NCBI GenBank assembly: GCA_015501605.1 | Contig: JADNRZ010000014.1 | Location: 806,001 to 870,000 of the forward strand | Origin: Panaeolus papilionaceus | Taxonomy: Eukaryota; Basidiomycota; Agaricomycetes; Agaricales | Direction: 5' to 3' | DNA: 64,000 nt | Shown: positions 37,079 through 48,659 of the stretch, piece by piece | Layout: every line of letters starts with the position of its first letter | Numbering within the stretch: position 1 is the stretch's first letter | Position numbers and translations under genes: made by a program | Notes under the pieces: model-generated | What the model was told of the DNA's origin: nothing | The model's database searches: none | Seen by the model: the letters and a program-made list of their open reading frames with translations, nothing else

Positions 37079-37708
37079 TTAGGTGTTGCCTGGCGACCCC
37101 GAAGGATTTTGAGCCGTCGCATCCACGTACGTGGGTGGCAGGTCTCCGCAATATATTGCCTGGTGCCCTGACGGTGCTGATTTATGAGGCTCGCCAGCGC
37201 ATTGGGTGCCAAGTTGCGTGATTTGACTGTATTCAGGTAACCGCGAGACTGGATTGGATGTATTTTGGTATAACGAAGCGACGTAGTATGGGTCGTCCGT
37301 TGGTCTCTGAGAGAGTTGGGCAATTTCACTGGGAAGCAGGACACGTGTGGTGTTTACTGCAGGAATTTGATCTGTTGCCTCGTCCTCCTCGAGACCGTTG
37401 AATCCAGACTCCAATCTTTCATATGCTGCGGCTTCATGGAAGTCAAAGTTGAAACAGAAGTCAGTCATGCAGATCATTGTGAATCAGTCAATCGAAATTG
37501 ACATACTTGAAGCATGGTCCTGAGCTTGACGATACCGTCGCAGCAGGCTCACAAATCGTAGAAAGAGGACGATAGCAAGGAGAAGAAAGATATATCGCTC
37601 TGGGTATCGCTCTCCGCCTGTTACTGCCGGCTTTTCTGGTTGTGGTGGCTTAATTCCTAACCTAGGATCGTAGACGATGGATCCAACGGTAAATGGTTGC
37701 GGACTCAT
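37079..37708 (-). CDS. Single-pass membrane protein with C-terminal PPxY motif, unknown
   Basis: Unrecognised family. ATG at 37706-37708 gives a short N-terminus (MSPQPFTVGSIVYDPRLGIK) and one strong hydrophobic helix near residues 36-54 (IFLLLAIVLFLRFVSLL) followed by basic residues (RRYRQ). The tail is therefore predicted cytosolic. One intron (about 37410-37504) joins AQDHASS to AAYERLESGFNG. The tail is acidic and Ser/Thr-rich and ends with GDLPPTYVDATAQNPSGSPG. PPTY fits PPxY, the ligand of WW domains in Rsp5/NEDD4 ubiquitin ligases and their adaptors; PEYSQ lies upstream. About 180 residues, no signal peptide. By layout it might be a ubiquitin-ligase membrane adaptor, but this is inference from a short motif. 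Confidence 0.6.
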
Positions 37709-39439
37709 GAATCAAAGGAGGATTGGTGATGAGCTGCCGGTAAGTGATGAAGCGACGCTATTCGGGACTCGTTGATGAGCTGGCGACAGAGAGGGAGGGA
37801 TTTGTAAGGGATGTATGTCCTGGACAGTAGAGTACTTTATGAGACCAGCGTTCTCCCCCGTTGAATCGTGATAGAAATAAAGATGAAACACCTGAGTGGG
37901 TCGCAACAAGGCAGCTTTTGCCCAGATTTGCCAGACCCTGGTGCCGCAGGCAACGGCTTAGGTTTGCGCAGCAGCCCTGGTGATATGTTGGATGGCCAAG
38001 CATTTGCCCTTAAACGGCATCACTTTCGACCACATTCGGATTGAAGGCAGTGAGTGATTTTGATCTGTATTCATGTACTCTGTGTATGTACTTACATTCA
38101 ATCGGATTCAAGGCTTTGAACGAAATTATAGCAGACTCACTTCAGACGATTTAGTTAATGTTCTTGTTCAGTTTTACAAAACTTGAAAATCTTACAGTCC
38201 TAAGGTATGTACGTTCAAGTTGGCACAGCGAACATATCGGAGGATGACTGTGACGGAAAAGAGCGGAACCGGGAAGACGCGTGTCATCACAGGGCGATTA
38301 ATGACCGTGACTTACGCGTTATTGGCGCGACTGGTGCCGCTCTCAGGGCATATATCTATGAGAAACTGCAGCTCTTTCGTTGTCCTTCTTCTTCACTTAG
38401 AATTGATTCGAGGAGGAATATGCTGACATTCACATTGGCACATTTTGCGACATTTAGTGGTGAAGTGTCACAGTGCAAGTACATATACGGCGTAAGGACA
38501 GTCGAGGGAGGTGGATAAGAATCTGGAGCACGCAAACGGCCTTCTCGGTTACGGTTTGAAATCCGGCATGGCAGATTCGGATGTAACAGAACGAAGCACG
38601 AGTGCGGTGTTTACCTATTATCAAAAAATCGTCAAAGCAGAGTCCAGAGATTCATTTCAGCGCCAAATGGTAGGAGGACATGGCAGTGCTAATACGACCA
38701 AGAAGCTTTTAAACCCGACCCGCTGCTCGCAAAGGTTGAATATCAGGGTCATTTAAGTTGGCTTCATGGACCCAGGAAAGCCAACTGTCTTACGAATCCC
38801 ATGACGCCGCGACATCCATAGCGCTCTAATTAGAGGCTCACTTGTCCCAGTTGCCCTTGCGTTGTCATAAAGGCACATACACGGGTCATTAGACGGCTAT
38901 CTCTACCCGTATTCACAGTTGCATGGCTCTATATGTATCAATGGCTTCGCAGCTGATTTCCGACTGTTACAGACTCCCTTGTCGGGCAACTTTGGATGCT
39001 GTCCACATCCATCTCGATGGCAACCCCATCAGCCCCTCGATTCCTGTTACACAACACTGCAGCGAGAATATGTCTGTATAGATGTAGAGTCGCTGTAGAA
39101 GCCTTTTCAAGCCTGAAATTCTCATAGTAAACCGAAATCCATTTCCACTAGTACAGGCGCTCAGGCTGAGCAAAAGCTGAAAGTTGTTTCTGTGATATCT
39201 ATGCACTTGAGCGCTGAAAATGGCTGAGAAAAGAGTCCATCATGCCATGAATATCTTATCTAACAGCGATTGTTAATCAGTATTTATAAATTTAACCAAC
39301 CATACAAACCAGTCTAAGACCATGTTTCCTGAGGATAAAGGTATCAAAAACAGACATCAAGATTATAATAGGCGCAGCCGCCCGCTGTTCAAATGGTCAG
39401 TAACGTTCTACACCAAATGTCTTTAGAAGACTCATCTGC
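37709..39439. other. Intergenic, 1.7 kb
   Basis: Upstream of the PPxY gene. Open frames at 38207-38518 and 38511-38756 are not family-like and lack convincing context. No repeats noticed. Confidence 0.35.
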
Positions 39440-39664
39440 CTACGATGAGTGAACGCCTTGATTTGTACTAACATAATACCAAAAGGCTTTAATTTTATTG
39501 TTGGAGAACATACCTGGTTCAGGAGGCCACGAGATGTGGGGGATGGACAGCGTCCTGGTCGGGTTACTTGGTATTGGTGGTGTAGTAGTTACAGGGGTAG
39601 GTATGCCCATGACGATTGGGATGACAGCTACAGCGGCAGACAGGAGTATCGGGTCGATTTTCAT
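39440..39664 (-). CDS. Possible small secreted peptide
   Basis: A 74-residue frame from the ATG at 39662-39664 (a further in-frame ATG lies 33 bp upstream). It begins with a plausible signal peptide (MKIDPILLSAAVAVIPIVMG) followed by a Pro/Thr-rich stretch (IPTPVTTTPPIPSNPTRT). A TATTTAAAG motif lies about 70 bp upstream on the same strand. A GTATGTTCT donor after PPEPG may begin an intron, so the C-terminus as read (to 39440) may be wrong. No family recognised; no CaaX box, so not a typical lipidated pheromone. Confidence 0.35.
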   Translation of the reverse strand: MKIDPILLSAAVAVIPIVMGIPTPVTTTPPIPSNPTRTLSIPHISWPPEPGMFSNNKIKAFWYYVSTNQGVHSS

Positions 39665-39697
39665 TGTGAAGCAGTTTCGCTCTGTTTCGAGTTTCAT

Positions 39698-41100
39698 AGG
39701 CTGGTTCTTTGCTTACCTAGAGGTCTCCACTTTAAATACCCTACCTGACCGATATCAGGCGGCCATCGCGTAAGCGGCCCCAGTCTACCACCTGAAGTGT
39801 ATTGAGTCAGGATGAGCTGTTTAGTGGATGTCCAGTTATACTCAATTCGTTGGAATGCAGGAAATAAATGTCCAATACAGTCTCTGGCATGTCCGGTGCC
39901 TTCGACGTCAGCGTGTTGACAGCTGTCGAAGCCTTCTTTCTCATAGATGCGATCAGATAGCCCCTACCGCAAAGGTCCGGCAGAAGCGGTGATTTCCGCA
40001 CTGATGAATGCTGTAATTTAGACGCGCTGAAAAGGAGGGTCGAGTAATGGGGACAGTCACTTGAGAGACAGTCAACAGGACAACAATTTCACACCGAACT
40101 TCCAATTGGTTCATATGTAAAGACTATTTATGTGCCCGAAGGAACATTACTGTTTCAAGAAGGGTGTCATGGTTAAGAGGTGGAAGTGAAGTCCTATGTC
40201 CATATTTCTTCCTTATATTTGTTCTTTCGCCTGTTTATTTCATTTTTCCTTTTCTTTGCGTGTTGACTTCTATCTGACTATCCCACTTCAACTAGTCTAT
40301 GTGTTGGATTGGGGTTGTGTGGGGCGTCCATGTGCGGTTCACGGGGGACGGTCAGGTTTTTATTCCGTCTCTGCCTCGCCCCTCCTGATCACGGTCAATG
40401 TTACAGTGTGTGGTTGTGGGTTGTTAATTTGCGACTCGCGGGGGGTAGAAGTTGGATTTATTTTATTTCTTTGATTTCAACTTGTTTCTCGAACGGCTGG
40501 CCTTCATGTCGATGCATTATGATCGTAACGGGGCTTGGACGTGTTATTTTAACATTTGACAGTCGGCCCTTGGGAATACTTACCACGAGTAATCTCTGTG
40601 TCAGTCCGTGTACGCTGCTATTATGATGACGACGGTATATCATCTGAACATACATACCTTCCTACACAATGCAGCACAGGCTAACAGACGGAATCAGTCT
40701 CTTACAATGTATTGCATTGGATTTGATACAGCTACACGTAGGTGATCACATACACACAAAAACGAATAAAAGTGCACTTGGCGCACCATAACCAAACGGA
40801 CTGAGCCGGTTCTCTCTATCTCTAGCGCATGAAAGAAATCCTATTTAGGGACTAGAAGACACCTTCGGTTCTTTGAAACTTGATGTAGTTGGGAGAAGAA
40901 ATTATGCCCCTTGATATGAATATTTTCCGGGTCATATTTCTCTGAGTTCTATTCGCATCTATTTATAGCGTGAGTTTGCAATGTTGTGTACAAGTTGGTT
41001 GAGCATCCTCGGCGAAGATGGAAAGAGCTCTGATGTCTGGCACCATGCAGACTCGCTATACTATAGGCGATCCACTCAAGCTAGTTTCAAGAGTCTATAT
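39698..41100. other. Intergenic, 1.4 kb
   Basis: No gene recognised. Long T-rich frames at 40196-40626 are not supported by family or splice evidence. Confidence 0.35.
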
Positions 41101-41400
41101 ACAATGTCACAGATGCTCAAGATAAAGGTCTCCGACGAGAATGAATTCACATACCATGATAGTAATTCACCGCCAAATAAATCCGAGTACGACCCCATCA
41201 TCTTCATCCATGGACACACGTACCACAGTGGTATGAATTATCCACCTACATATCCGGCTTTTTAACAGATTATTATGACTACGGACTTTCAACGGACTTT
41301 CAAGGCCGTGCTCGAACAGGCGAACAACTCTAGCTTCCGCATCTGAACACCATCACACGCATTGTTAAGCGCCGGTGATCCCCCAGGCCTCACTCTATTA
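41101..41400 (+). pseudogene. Alpha/beta-hydrolase 5' fragment
   Basis: Reads MSQMLKIKVSDENEFTYHDS, then SPPNKSEYDPIIFIHGHTYHS, the N-terminal strand and oxyanion HGHTYHSG motif of a common mushroom alpha/beta-hydrolase family. After a likely intron comes TFKAVLEQANNSSFRI, which fits the next helix and strand. It then hits a TGA, and nothing of the nucleophile elbow or catalytic acid/His follows. The bases GGACTTTCAAC / GGACTTTCAAG (about 41284-41302) form a short direct duplication at the start of the second exon. The fragment abuts the 3' end of the minus-strand gene at 41424, so the rest was probably lost by deletion. Confidence 0.55.
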
Positions 41401-41423
41401 CACACGACTTGATTTTATTTTAT

Positions 41424-42254
41424 TTACAAGTTAAGGGAGTATTTATGATAATTAATGTTGTATACTCTGAGGTCTTTAGCAATTGTCATTAAGCGTGTTA
41501 GAATTGCACCGCGTGCAAGATCACTAGCTGCCAAAGCATGAAATTCCTCCTGGAACACAAGATGGGCCTTGTTTATCGAAAGGTATCAGAGGAGGGGTTT
41601 GTAAAATACCGTGCTTCAACACTCACATTCATGGTGACCCACCCACAGTATGAGAGAAAAGGCGTTCCTGCAGCCTGTGATCCCATTCCTTCGCCTAAAT
41701 CCTTCCCGAAGCCCCAAACGCATGGGGAAAAGCCACCTTCGACCTTGCCTTCGTTGATCTCCTTAGAAATTGACCCCCAGATTTTTCCAAGCTCTTCCTG
41801 ATTGAGGTCCTCTTCGATACGAAGAGACAGAACTTCGGTTATAGGGGCATCAACAGAGGCGCTGATGCTTCCATTGAGGATCGATTGATAGTGGGAAAAG
41901 GGACTGGCTGCAAGTGAAGCGAAGCTCGAGAGAATCTCTGGATGGCCTCTTAAGCTGACGTCCTTGTTGCTCCAGACTATGCAGTGCGTTAGAAATTCTG
42001 CTGTGGATCCTCAAGCTCGGCGCTTACCAATAGTGATGGAGTAAATGTTAGCATCATCCTCAGCGAATCCATGATATACTCTAATAGGATCGAGGGACGA
42101 TTTTAGCAAGAGACTTATACAAGTGTCTAAGAGTGGACTCCCACCCCAAGTTGTCTTCCAAGCCGGCGATCCTGTCCAACGCGGGATTGATCAAGGTAAT
42201 ATCTGCTTGGAATTCGAGCGTGGCGAGGAATGTGATCAATTCGACGAAAGACAT
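41424..42254 (-). CDS. Unrecognised small protein, inverted paralogue of the gene at 47817 (possible dimeric alpha/beta-barrel)
   Basis: ATG at 42252-42254 gives MSFVELITFLATLEFQADIT. After an intron comes VYHGFAEDDANIYSITIV, next WSNKDVSLRGHPEILSSFAS, then HYQSILNGSISASVDAPITE, VLSLRIEEDLNQEELGKIWG, INEGKVEGGFSPCVWGFGKD and GTPFLSYCGWVTMN. The last exon is AHLVFQEEFHALAASDLARG..NINYHKYSLNL, TAA (41424-41426). Every exon aligns with the gene at 47817-48659 (MSFVES.., YQGFAEEDPNVFYLAIV, HYHTTLNGVVDISVDAPATE, INEGKVEGALVPCVWGPAKH), with matching intron positions. This confirms that both are real genes. The strand/helix rhythm with a central W suggests a dimeric alpha/beta-barrel (ABM-like) fold, an inference I hold weakly. 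About 220 residues, five exons. Confidence 0.72.
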
Positions 42255-43813
42255 TTTACCCTGTCAAAGTCCTGGGGAGTTAATTAGACAAGTATTATGT
42301 CTTATAAGATAAGCTGTATCGGTATTTGATGTTCCGACCTTGAGAGGGAAGGTGCTTGTATCCGCCTTTCTCGGAGCGACCGCCCAATGGTTGTTAGATA
42401 AAACAAGGTTGCATCACACCACCTCCTACTCTATTTGGGAGCCTCGGTCGTATAGCGTCCACTTAAATCTCCAGCTGCCAAATTATAGCAATAACCCGAT
42501 AGTAAAGTAGATATGCAGCTAAAATGTAGGGAAAATAAATTCTTGCGTATCAGCGGAGTATAAAACGTCCATAATTGATGCCGTTCATGGCCGTCGAGGT
42601 TTAGCCCAAGGCCCTAAGTGGACATCTTAAGTAGAGATGTTTTGTGGAATGTGTAGCTTCGCTATCAATAAAAATGCCAAATTGGTAACGTAGTCCACGT
42701 TTCTTGCGTCACTGACGTTAGGGCTACCTTTCGAGAATCTGCAGTGGAGTGGAAGGACCGCTCACGAGCGAATGAAATCACAGATTGGTGCTAACAACAT
42801 CTGTGTACTATATCCTACTACTTCTTTCGATACTTTGAAACAGTTAAAGTGTAAACATTTGAGGCTAGGTGCTCTTTCAAAGGCCGCCGATGCCTTTGTG
42901 AGTTCTGTACGAGTACTACTCCTTCAAGAGTCGGAGAAATACACGTCGCAATCAACATGACGGGCACATCGCTGCGACGTCCTACTGTCGCTCTCTCTTA
43001 TAGAAATGGTAATTAATTGGGCTATTTACAGTAGCAGCAATGTCTTAGTCAAAAAAAACTTCGATTCAGACGGACCTGGGATACGTTGATGACCCACATA
43101 GATCAAGTACCTGTGGGTTATGACGCCTTCTAACATCTGTTTAAGTAGGTGCATCGAAATTCTGGCAGTTTTCCAATACATTTGGCATTCGAACAGATTC
43201 GAAAACCCATTGACGTCGATCGAACATGCCGCGACACGCCCTCAACACACATACACGACACGTGAAAGGGATATGGTGATTATCGCGGTGAACCGTGCAT
43301 TATACCCAATACGTGGGTCCTTTTAAGGTCTAGTCCCCTGATATAAATTTAAACTATGCCATGTCTCAACGCAAACGGCCCATCAACATGACTGCGCGTC
43401 GTGCTCGAGGTCCATCAGCGACTCAAAGCTCATAAACGATCGAGCATTCCGCCTTTTTTCCTGACAATATGCCAAGCAATGGACTGAATACACAGCCTGC
43501 GATACAGCCTTTAGAATCGATGATGTATCGAACGTGTCATATTATCTCGTTGTTTCCCATTTACAATCGCTTTTGCGTGATCAGAGGAGAGCCAGCACAG
43601 GCAATCATCCCCATCAGAAGGCTGACTCATCCAACGGCACCATCACCAATTGCTGGCACTGACGTTGAGTAGTGACTTCAACTACTCTGCAGCGTTTCAT
43701 CCGGAAACACACGAAGGACGTATGCATGAAGATGATAGGGGCACTAGAAAAGTATTTAGGGTGTTGGAATCAATAGGTATGTACATTTTCTCCTTACCAT
43801 CGAAACACCCAAC
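42255..43813. other. Intergenic, 1.6 kb
   Basis: Divergent region between the minus-strand alpha/beta-barrel-like gene and the OXLD1-like gene (+). Frames at 42772-42960 and 43120-43672 have no family signal. Confidence 0.35.
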
Positions 43814-44431
43814 ATGTTCGTCTTCCAACGCGTCTCAATACCTCGGTTTTTCTCCAGTATCTGGAGTCGCCCCTTATCTACCTCAACCTCCTCTCAAGAT
43901 ACGATCCAGAGGAAGGCATCTAAGCGCTGTAAACCGGGTCAGAATCTCACTAAGAGATATCAACCAATGGCGCCCATCCGACCTGACGTCCAAAAGCTCG
44001 CATCGACATCATCATGCTCGTTGTTAGGTCGCATCAACGCCAAAGATCCTGAATATCAAATATTCTACGGGCAAAAGGTCCCTCTAGAGCCCACTCTACC
44101 ACCAGATGATTGTACGTTCTAACATGTCAAAGCATCATCATCAAATCGCTGACGCGACTTTTTTGCAGTATGTTGCATGTCAGGCTGTGGAAAATGCGTT
44201 TACGATCTCTACGAAGAGAAACTCGGAGAGTTCAGGGAAGCAGTCGCAGTAATCCGGAATACACTTGTAACGATGCAAGTGCCAGAGTCTGAATGGCCAT
44301 CACATATCCAGCCAGATTCCATGATGATGTACAAAGGAACGGAGGGACGGCAGACCGCTGTCTTGACCGCATTCGAGGAGATGGAACGTGCGTTGGCTCG
44401 GAAAAAGCAGGCTTGCGTTGAGATCAGTTGA
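43814..44431 (+). CDS. Oxidoreductase-like domain protein (OXLD1-like), probably mitochondrial
   Basis: Two exons. The first (ATG 43814) gives a basic, Ser-rich, Arg-rich N-terminus (MFVFQRVSIPRFFSSIWSRP) that looks like a mitochondrial presequence, then GQKVPLEPTLPPDD. The intron (about 44112-44168) has a GTACGT donor and TTTTTTGCAG acceptor. The second exon gives LCCMSGCGKCVYDLYEEKLG, the CC..GC..CVYDLY signature of the oxidoreductase-like N-terminal domain (PF09791). A helical tail ends at TGA 44429-44431. About 187 residues, normal for the family. Its molecular function is unsettled; the clustered cysteines suggest metal or redox chemistry. Confidence 0.85.
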
Positions 44432-45360
44432 TGCTGGCTTCAAATCGAATGTGTAAGTGACAGCCCTGTAGTCTCCACAGCAAAGTGATATTGACGGCGT
44501 TAACGCAGTGCGTCCACACTCGAGGACGGTGTTGATGTTCGATCGATCACGCCGACCATGACTTTAAAACAACAAATTACCCAACTGACAACGTTGACCG
44601 TCTGTTTCGGGTTGTAATAACACCATTCATGCTGCAATACGCAATATGTAACATATGCCCTTTTCCATCCTAGCTAATAGATGTCCTAAAATGCTGCTTG
44701 TGCATTCTCATCTTCACGGTGATGGCTTGGATCTATTCTGGAAGATGAAACAAATAAGCAAACACCGTTGCCAATTGTTTCAGGCAGGTAAGAAACAGTG
44801 CGGTACCGACAAGTCCAACGATCGCATCTGTTTACCTTGGCATTCAATTGGGTTCAAAAAAGTGGGAGGCGCTTGTACCTCCTACTCTGGCAACCTTGCC
44901 AGGGTTTCTAGTAGCATCAGTAAGACTCCACATCCGTCTGAGTGCTCAAAATCAGCTTTTACTAACACCCAATGGCATGTATACGCGTTAATAACTGTCT
45001 AGCATGAACAGGGAGCGAGCTTTGTACTCCGGAACACCATCCATTTCCCTAACTTCTAGAAAGAGTGACGACAGTGTGATTTCGCCCCTCCAGCGCACGT
45101 CGGGCACCACATTCCCTTTTCTGGGCACCTCAGAATCATAGCACCCTTTGTTTAAAACCAGGTTGTATGCATTCAACCCTCGGATTCGGGGTGGACGATG
45201 AAGCTCCACACTCAGCGGATTCTAGATGCATAACGGACCTTCGCATTTGTGAGACAAAAGTTGTGATGCACCGAGGATAAATGAACATTGCAGAAGGGAG
45301 GGTATCCCTTCCTGCTCTTCGTTCCTTGCTTCTCCTACTTCCTCAATTTGACGTACAGCC
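44432..45360. other. Intergenic, 0.9 kb
   Basis: Upstream of the second seven-helix gene. The frame at 44655-45002 has no recognisable family. Confidence 0.35.
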
Positions 45361-46864
45361 ATGTCAGCTGCAGGCGTTTCTGTAGCGTAAGTTTCTTCGC
45401 CCTTGGCCATTTGTTCACCTGATGCGATGTGCTGTGCAGACCACCCTTCGTGGGCACATACCTCAATACCTTGCTCTATTCGCTTGAGGTCGTTGGAGCT
45501 TATGTTTACTTCTTTCGAGATACGAGATCGAAGTCAGATCCCCTGTTCATCAAGGGAGCGATTCTGTTGAGTCTATTATCGGATACTCTTGGAACCATAG
45601 CATCGATTGCAATGTTATACATAGTACGCCTTCTCCTTCCCCTAATCTCGCTACGATTCTAATGCGCGACCCAGTTCTTACTTGTTTTCCCGAGTGAGCA
45701 TGTTCCGTTTTTTTGAATCATAAAAAAACGATGCTGAGATAGAGGCAGCGATGAACCCTCCTTCTATTACCAGGCTTTACTGGCCATTCGAGCTTTGGAT
45801 CTCGACAAACATGATTAGCGCTGCCGTCTTCCAGTGCTTCATGGTCACGCGATATTTCCGACTGTAAGTCTCTCTGACCCGCGCTCTTGAGGAATATTGA
45901 CCCAACGCACCATGCTATTAGTTCAGGAAACTGGATACTTTCGTTCCTCATCTTCCTGCTGATAGGAACTTCTGTAAGTGTTCCGGGCGTTATTGAACAG
46001 TGGCCTTCCACTCATTGCGTGATACCCAGTTTGGCTCCACCATTCATCTTCTTGCCATCTATGACACTGTCATACCTGCACTCTTCTCTACCGAAGCGGC
46101 TTCGTTCTATTCTGCGCGATTCATTATGTGAGTTTTATCTCAAGGATGAGAGTCGTCTCGATGTACTGATGATTTATAGTCTCGTGCTGGCGACGGCGAT
46201 GACGACGGATATTCTCATTTCTTCCGCTCTCATCTGGCAGTTGCATCGAACAGAGATCCTTAGCCCACATACAAAGAGGTATAATACGCCCTTCTATTCT
46301 TGTACATTGAGACACCGGCTAACCATGGCTCTTCGCAGTCTCATTCACCGCATCTCGACACAGACAATCAAAACGGGTACAATACCCTGCCTCTTCGCCA
46401 TGGTAGTGCTTATCACCTACCTCGCATACAAAGACGGCAGCGTGTCAGTCTGTTTCGCATTCATGCTCGGACGAGTGTATACCCTCACCATGCTTTTCAC
46501 TCTCATCTTCCGAGACAGCCTCGTGCGTCCATCTGCGAATAACACTTTGCCTGCCATCACCTTCATTGATGTCGAGCGACTTGGAGGAAAGTCGCAGAAC
46601 GGGGCTCTGCATACGAGGTCGACGGAAAATGGGGGTCTGGCGACTGAGACTGTTGACAGCACGGTGGTGGCGGATAGCCCGAGGGATAAGACGGCATATA
46701 GTCTTCCGAGTATTAAGCAGTCGTCGTCGGAGGGGAAGGAGCAGCTAGGTACTTCACCAGCGGGGGTTTCGGTGCTGAATTCGGCGTCAAATGATGAGGA
46801 GAAGAAGGAGGCGGAGTCATCACCTGCTCTTGCTGTGGAAAAGGGGACAACAAAGGCTGCTTGA
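45361..46864 (+). CDS. DUF6533/6534-like seven-transmembrane protein, second copy
   Basis: Same broad mushroom membrane family as the gene at 29701. It starts MSAAGVSVA (ATG 45361) and splices to PPFVGTYLNTLLYSLEVVGA, YVYFFRDTRSKSDPLFIKGA, ILLSLLSDTLGTIASIAML. After a roughly 120-bp intron comes RLYWPFELWISTNMISAAVF, QCFMVTRYFRL, SGNWILSFLIFLLIGTS, then a short exon ASFYSARFII and LVLATAMTTDILISSALIWQ LHR. The last exon has QTIKTGTIPCLFAMVVLITY and FMLGRVYTLTMLFTLIFRDS before a long Ser/Glu/Lys-rich cytosolic tail ending GTTKAA at TGA 46862-46864. About 400 residues in seven exons. One long uninterrupted frame from 45887 tempts a caller to retain two introns (about 45973-46097 and 46131-46169); family motifs argue for splicing them out. 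Function unknown. Confidence 0.78.
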
Positions 46865-47816
46865 ATATTATTGGAGGATATTTGGTGCGTCGGAGATTAA
46901 AGACATTGGACTTTTGTAAATTAATATTGGAAGGATTCGTTCTCGTTCTTACTTGTATCAAGTATCACGTAAAATATTGTATTAGTAGTTTTGTATTTGA
47001 TTAGCTGAAAAGTAGGCTTGGTTTCCCTGCCCCAATAGTAGCGTCGTGCGATGTGACAACGAAAAGGCTCGCCTGGGTAGTGGGGTCCTCGACGTCCGAA
47101 AGTCAGAGATGGCTCGAAGCGGCTTCGTCAACTATCTGACTCTGACGTTCAATTCCGGATGCCACTTTATGACTACGACTAGAAAGGAACAAACCAAACC
47201 TTAAATACAAGTGAAGTATGTAGACTGAACCCATTATATATGCTAGTCAGCAATCCACTCCTAATACACTCCTATCCATCCTGATGTGTTGATAAAGATC
47301 ACTGACAGGAAATGCAAATTCAATGTCGAATTTGTTAAATTGAGGGTCCCCAAGCACACCATGCCTTAAAAGCTTTGTAAAGACGACGTACCAGATTGCA
47401 ACCTACAGTACCAGAAGTTGCAACTTGAAAAAGCCTTTCGATCTCACAGAAAACAAATTCGTCCTCTCGTATGGTGCATGGAACAGTGGCGATGGTCATG
47501 TCATTCGGGAAGGGTTCAATTTTCTGACAGTTTTCGTAGGTCATCCATATGTTTTTGTGAAACTGCAACCCGGAAATAATATCACAAGTGCCATCACTGG
47601 TAAGACGATCGAAATTGGAAGTCATTCTTCCCTATACTTTGATCACGGCATCAAGGATTCAGGGTTTTGCGGCGTGCACCATCCACTTCGAGCAATCTGG
47701 ACCCAGAACCCGCTTCCTCACCTCAACAGGGTCAAGGCCCTACCAAGATGCTATTTAATGACAGGAACATCTACTATCTCCCCCATCACTTTGCGTAACC
47801 TCTCAACGAAAGAATC
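46865..47816. other. Intergenic, 0.95 kb
   Basis: Holds two overlapping opposite frames (47335-47625 minus, 47425-47913 plus) with no family signal. The plus one runs into the next gene in another frame. Neither is supported. Confidence 0.35.
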
Positions 47817-48659
47817 ATGTCCTTTGTCGAGTCCATCTCTTTCGAAGCCACTCCCGAGTTCCAAGCAGATCGATCGCTGGGGAATGCCTCGTTTGATAAA
47901 ATCGTGGCACTAGATGGTGTAGCAGGGTGAGCCCATTTGAGGGAGTGTGATTGAAGCGAAGATCTGATAACGATGATCTCGGTGTATCTGATAGATTATA
48001 TCAAGGCTTCGCTGAAGAAGACCCCAATGTTTTTTATCTGGCGATCGGTGAGTACCTAATCAAATTCCATACATTCATTCTAATTTCATCGCTGGGTTAC
48101 GTAGTATGGACCGCCGATGGCGCCAAATTATCAGACCACTCTGAAATCACATCTACCCTCACACCTCTCGCCGCTACCCCACCGAAGCACTATCACACCA
48201 CCCTGAATGGCGTCGTTGACATATCAGTGGATGCACCGGCAACAGAAATCCTGTCGCTCCGTCTAAAAGAGGGATATGAATTCAAGGAACTTGATGAGAT
48301 AATGCAAGTTATGGCAAAAGATATTAACGAAGGAAAGGTTGAAGGCGCGCTCGTTCCTTGTGTGTGGGGTCCAGCGAAGCATTTGAGTGCAGGTCCAGAT
48401 GAGCCAGCTGGTATCCCGTTCTTGTCGTTTGCTGGGTGGACCACGTCTGATGTGAGTGCCTTACTCTATTTCGTTGCACTTCGATCTACTTAACACGTCT
48501 TTATTCTAATCGCGGAAGCTGCATCGCGTGTATGAGCAGAAGATGCATGGATTGGCAGCCTCTGATCCAACCTACGGCGCGCTCTTCATGCGATTCATCA
48601 CAATTGTGGAGGATATTAAGATCCAGCATGTTAACTACAAGAAATACGCGCGCGCTTAG
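47817..48659 (+). CDS. Unrecognised small protein, paralogue of the gene at 41424 (possible dimeric alpha/beta-barrel)
   Basis: ATG 47817 gives MSFVESISFEATPEFQADRS, GNASFDKIVALDGVAG. Then exon LYQGFAEEDPNVFYLAI, next VWTADGAKLSDHSEITSTL, then PKHYHTTLNGVVDISVDAPA, EILSLRLKEGYEFKELDEI, VPCVWGPAKHLS and GIPFLSFAGWTTSD. The last exon is LHRVYEQKMHGLAASDPTYG..VNYKKYARA, TAG 48657-48659. Five exons, about 225 residues. No signal peptide or membrane helix, so probably cytosolic. Closely parallel to the minus-strand gene about 5.5 kb away, in opposite orientation. The fold suggestion (ABM-like dimeric alpha/beta-barrel) comes from the secondary-structure pattern only. Confidence 0.72.

Noticed and set aside
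47335..47913. Overlapping opposite-strand frames upstream of the gene at 47817
   Set aside because: Neither has a family signal. The plus frame overlaps the real start in another reading frame, so both are probably chance frames.
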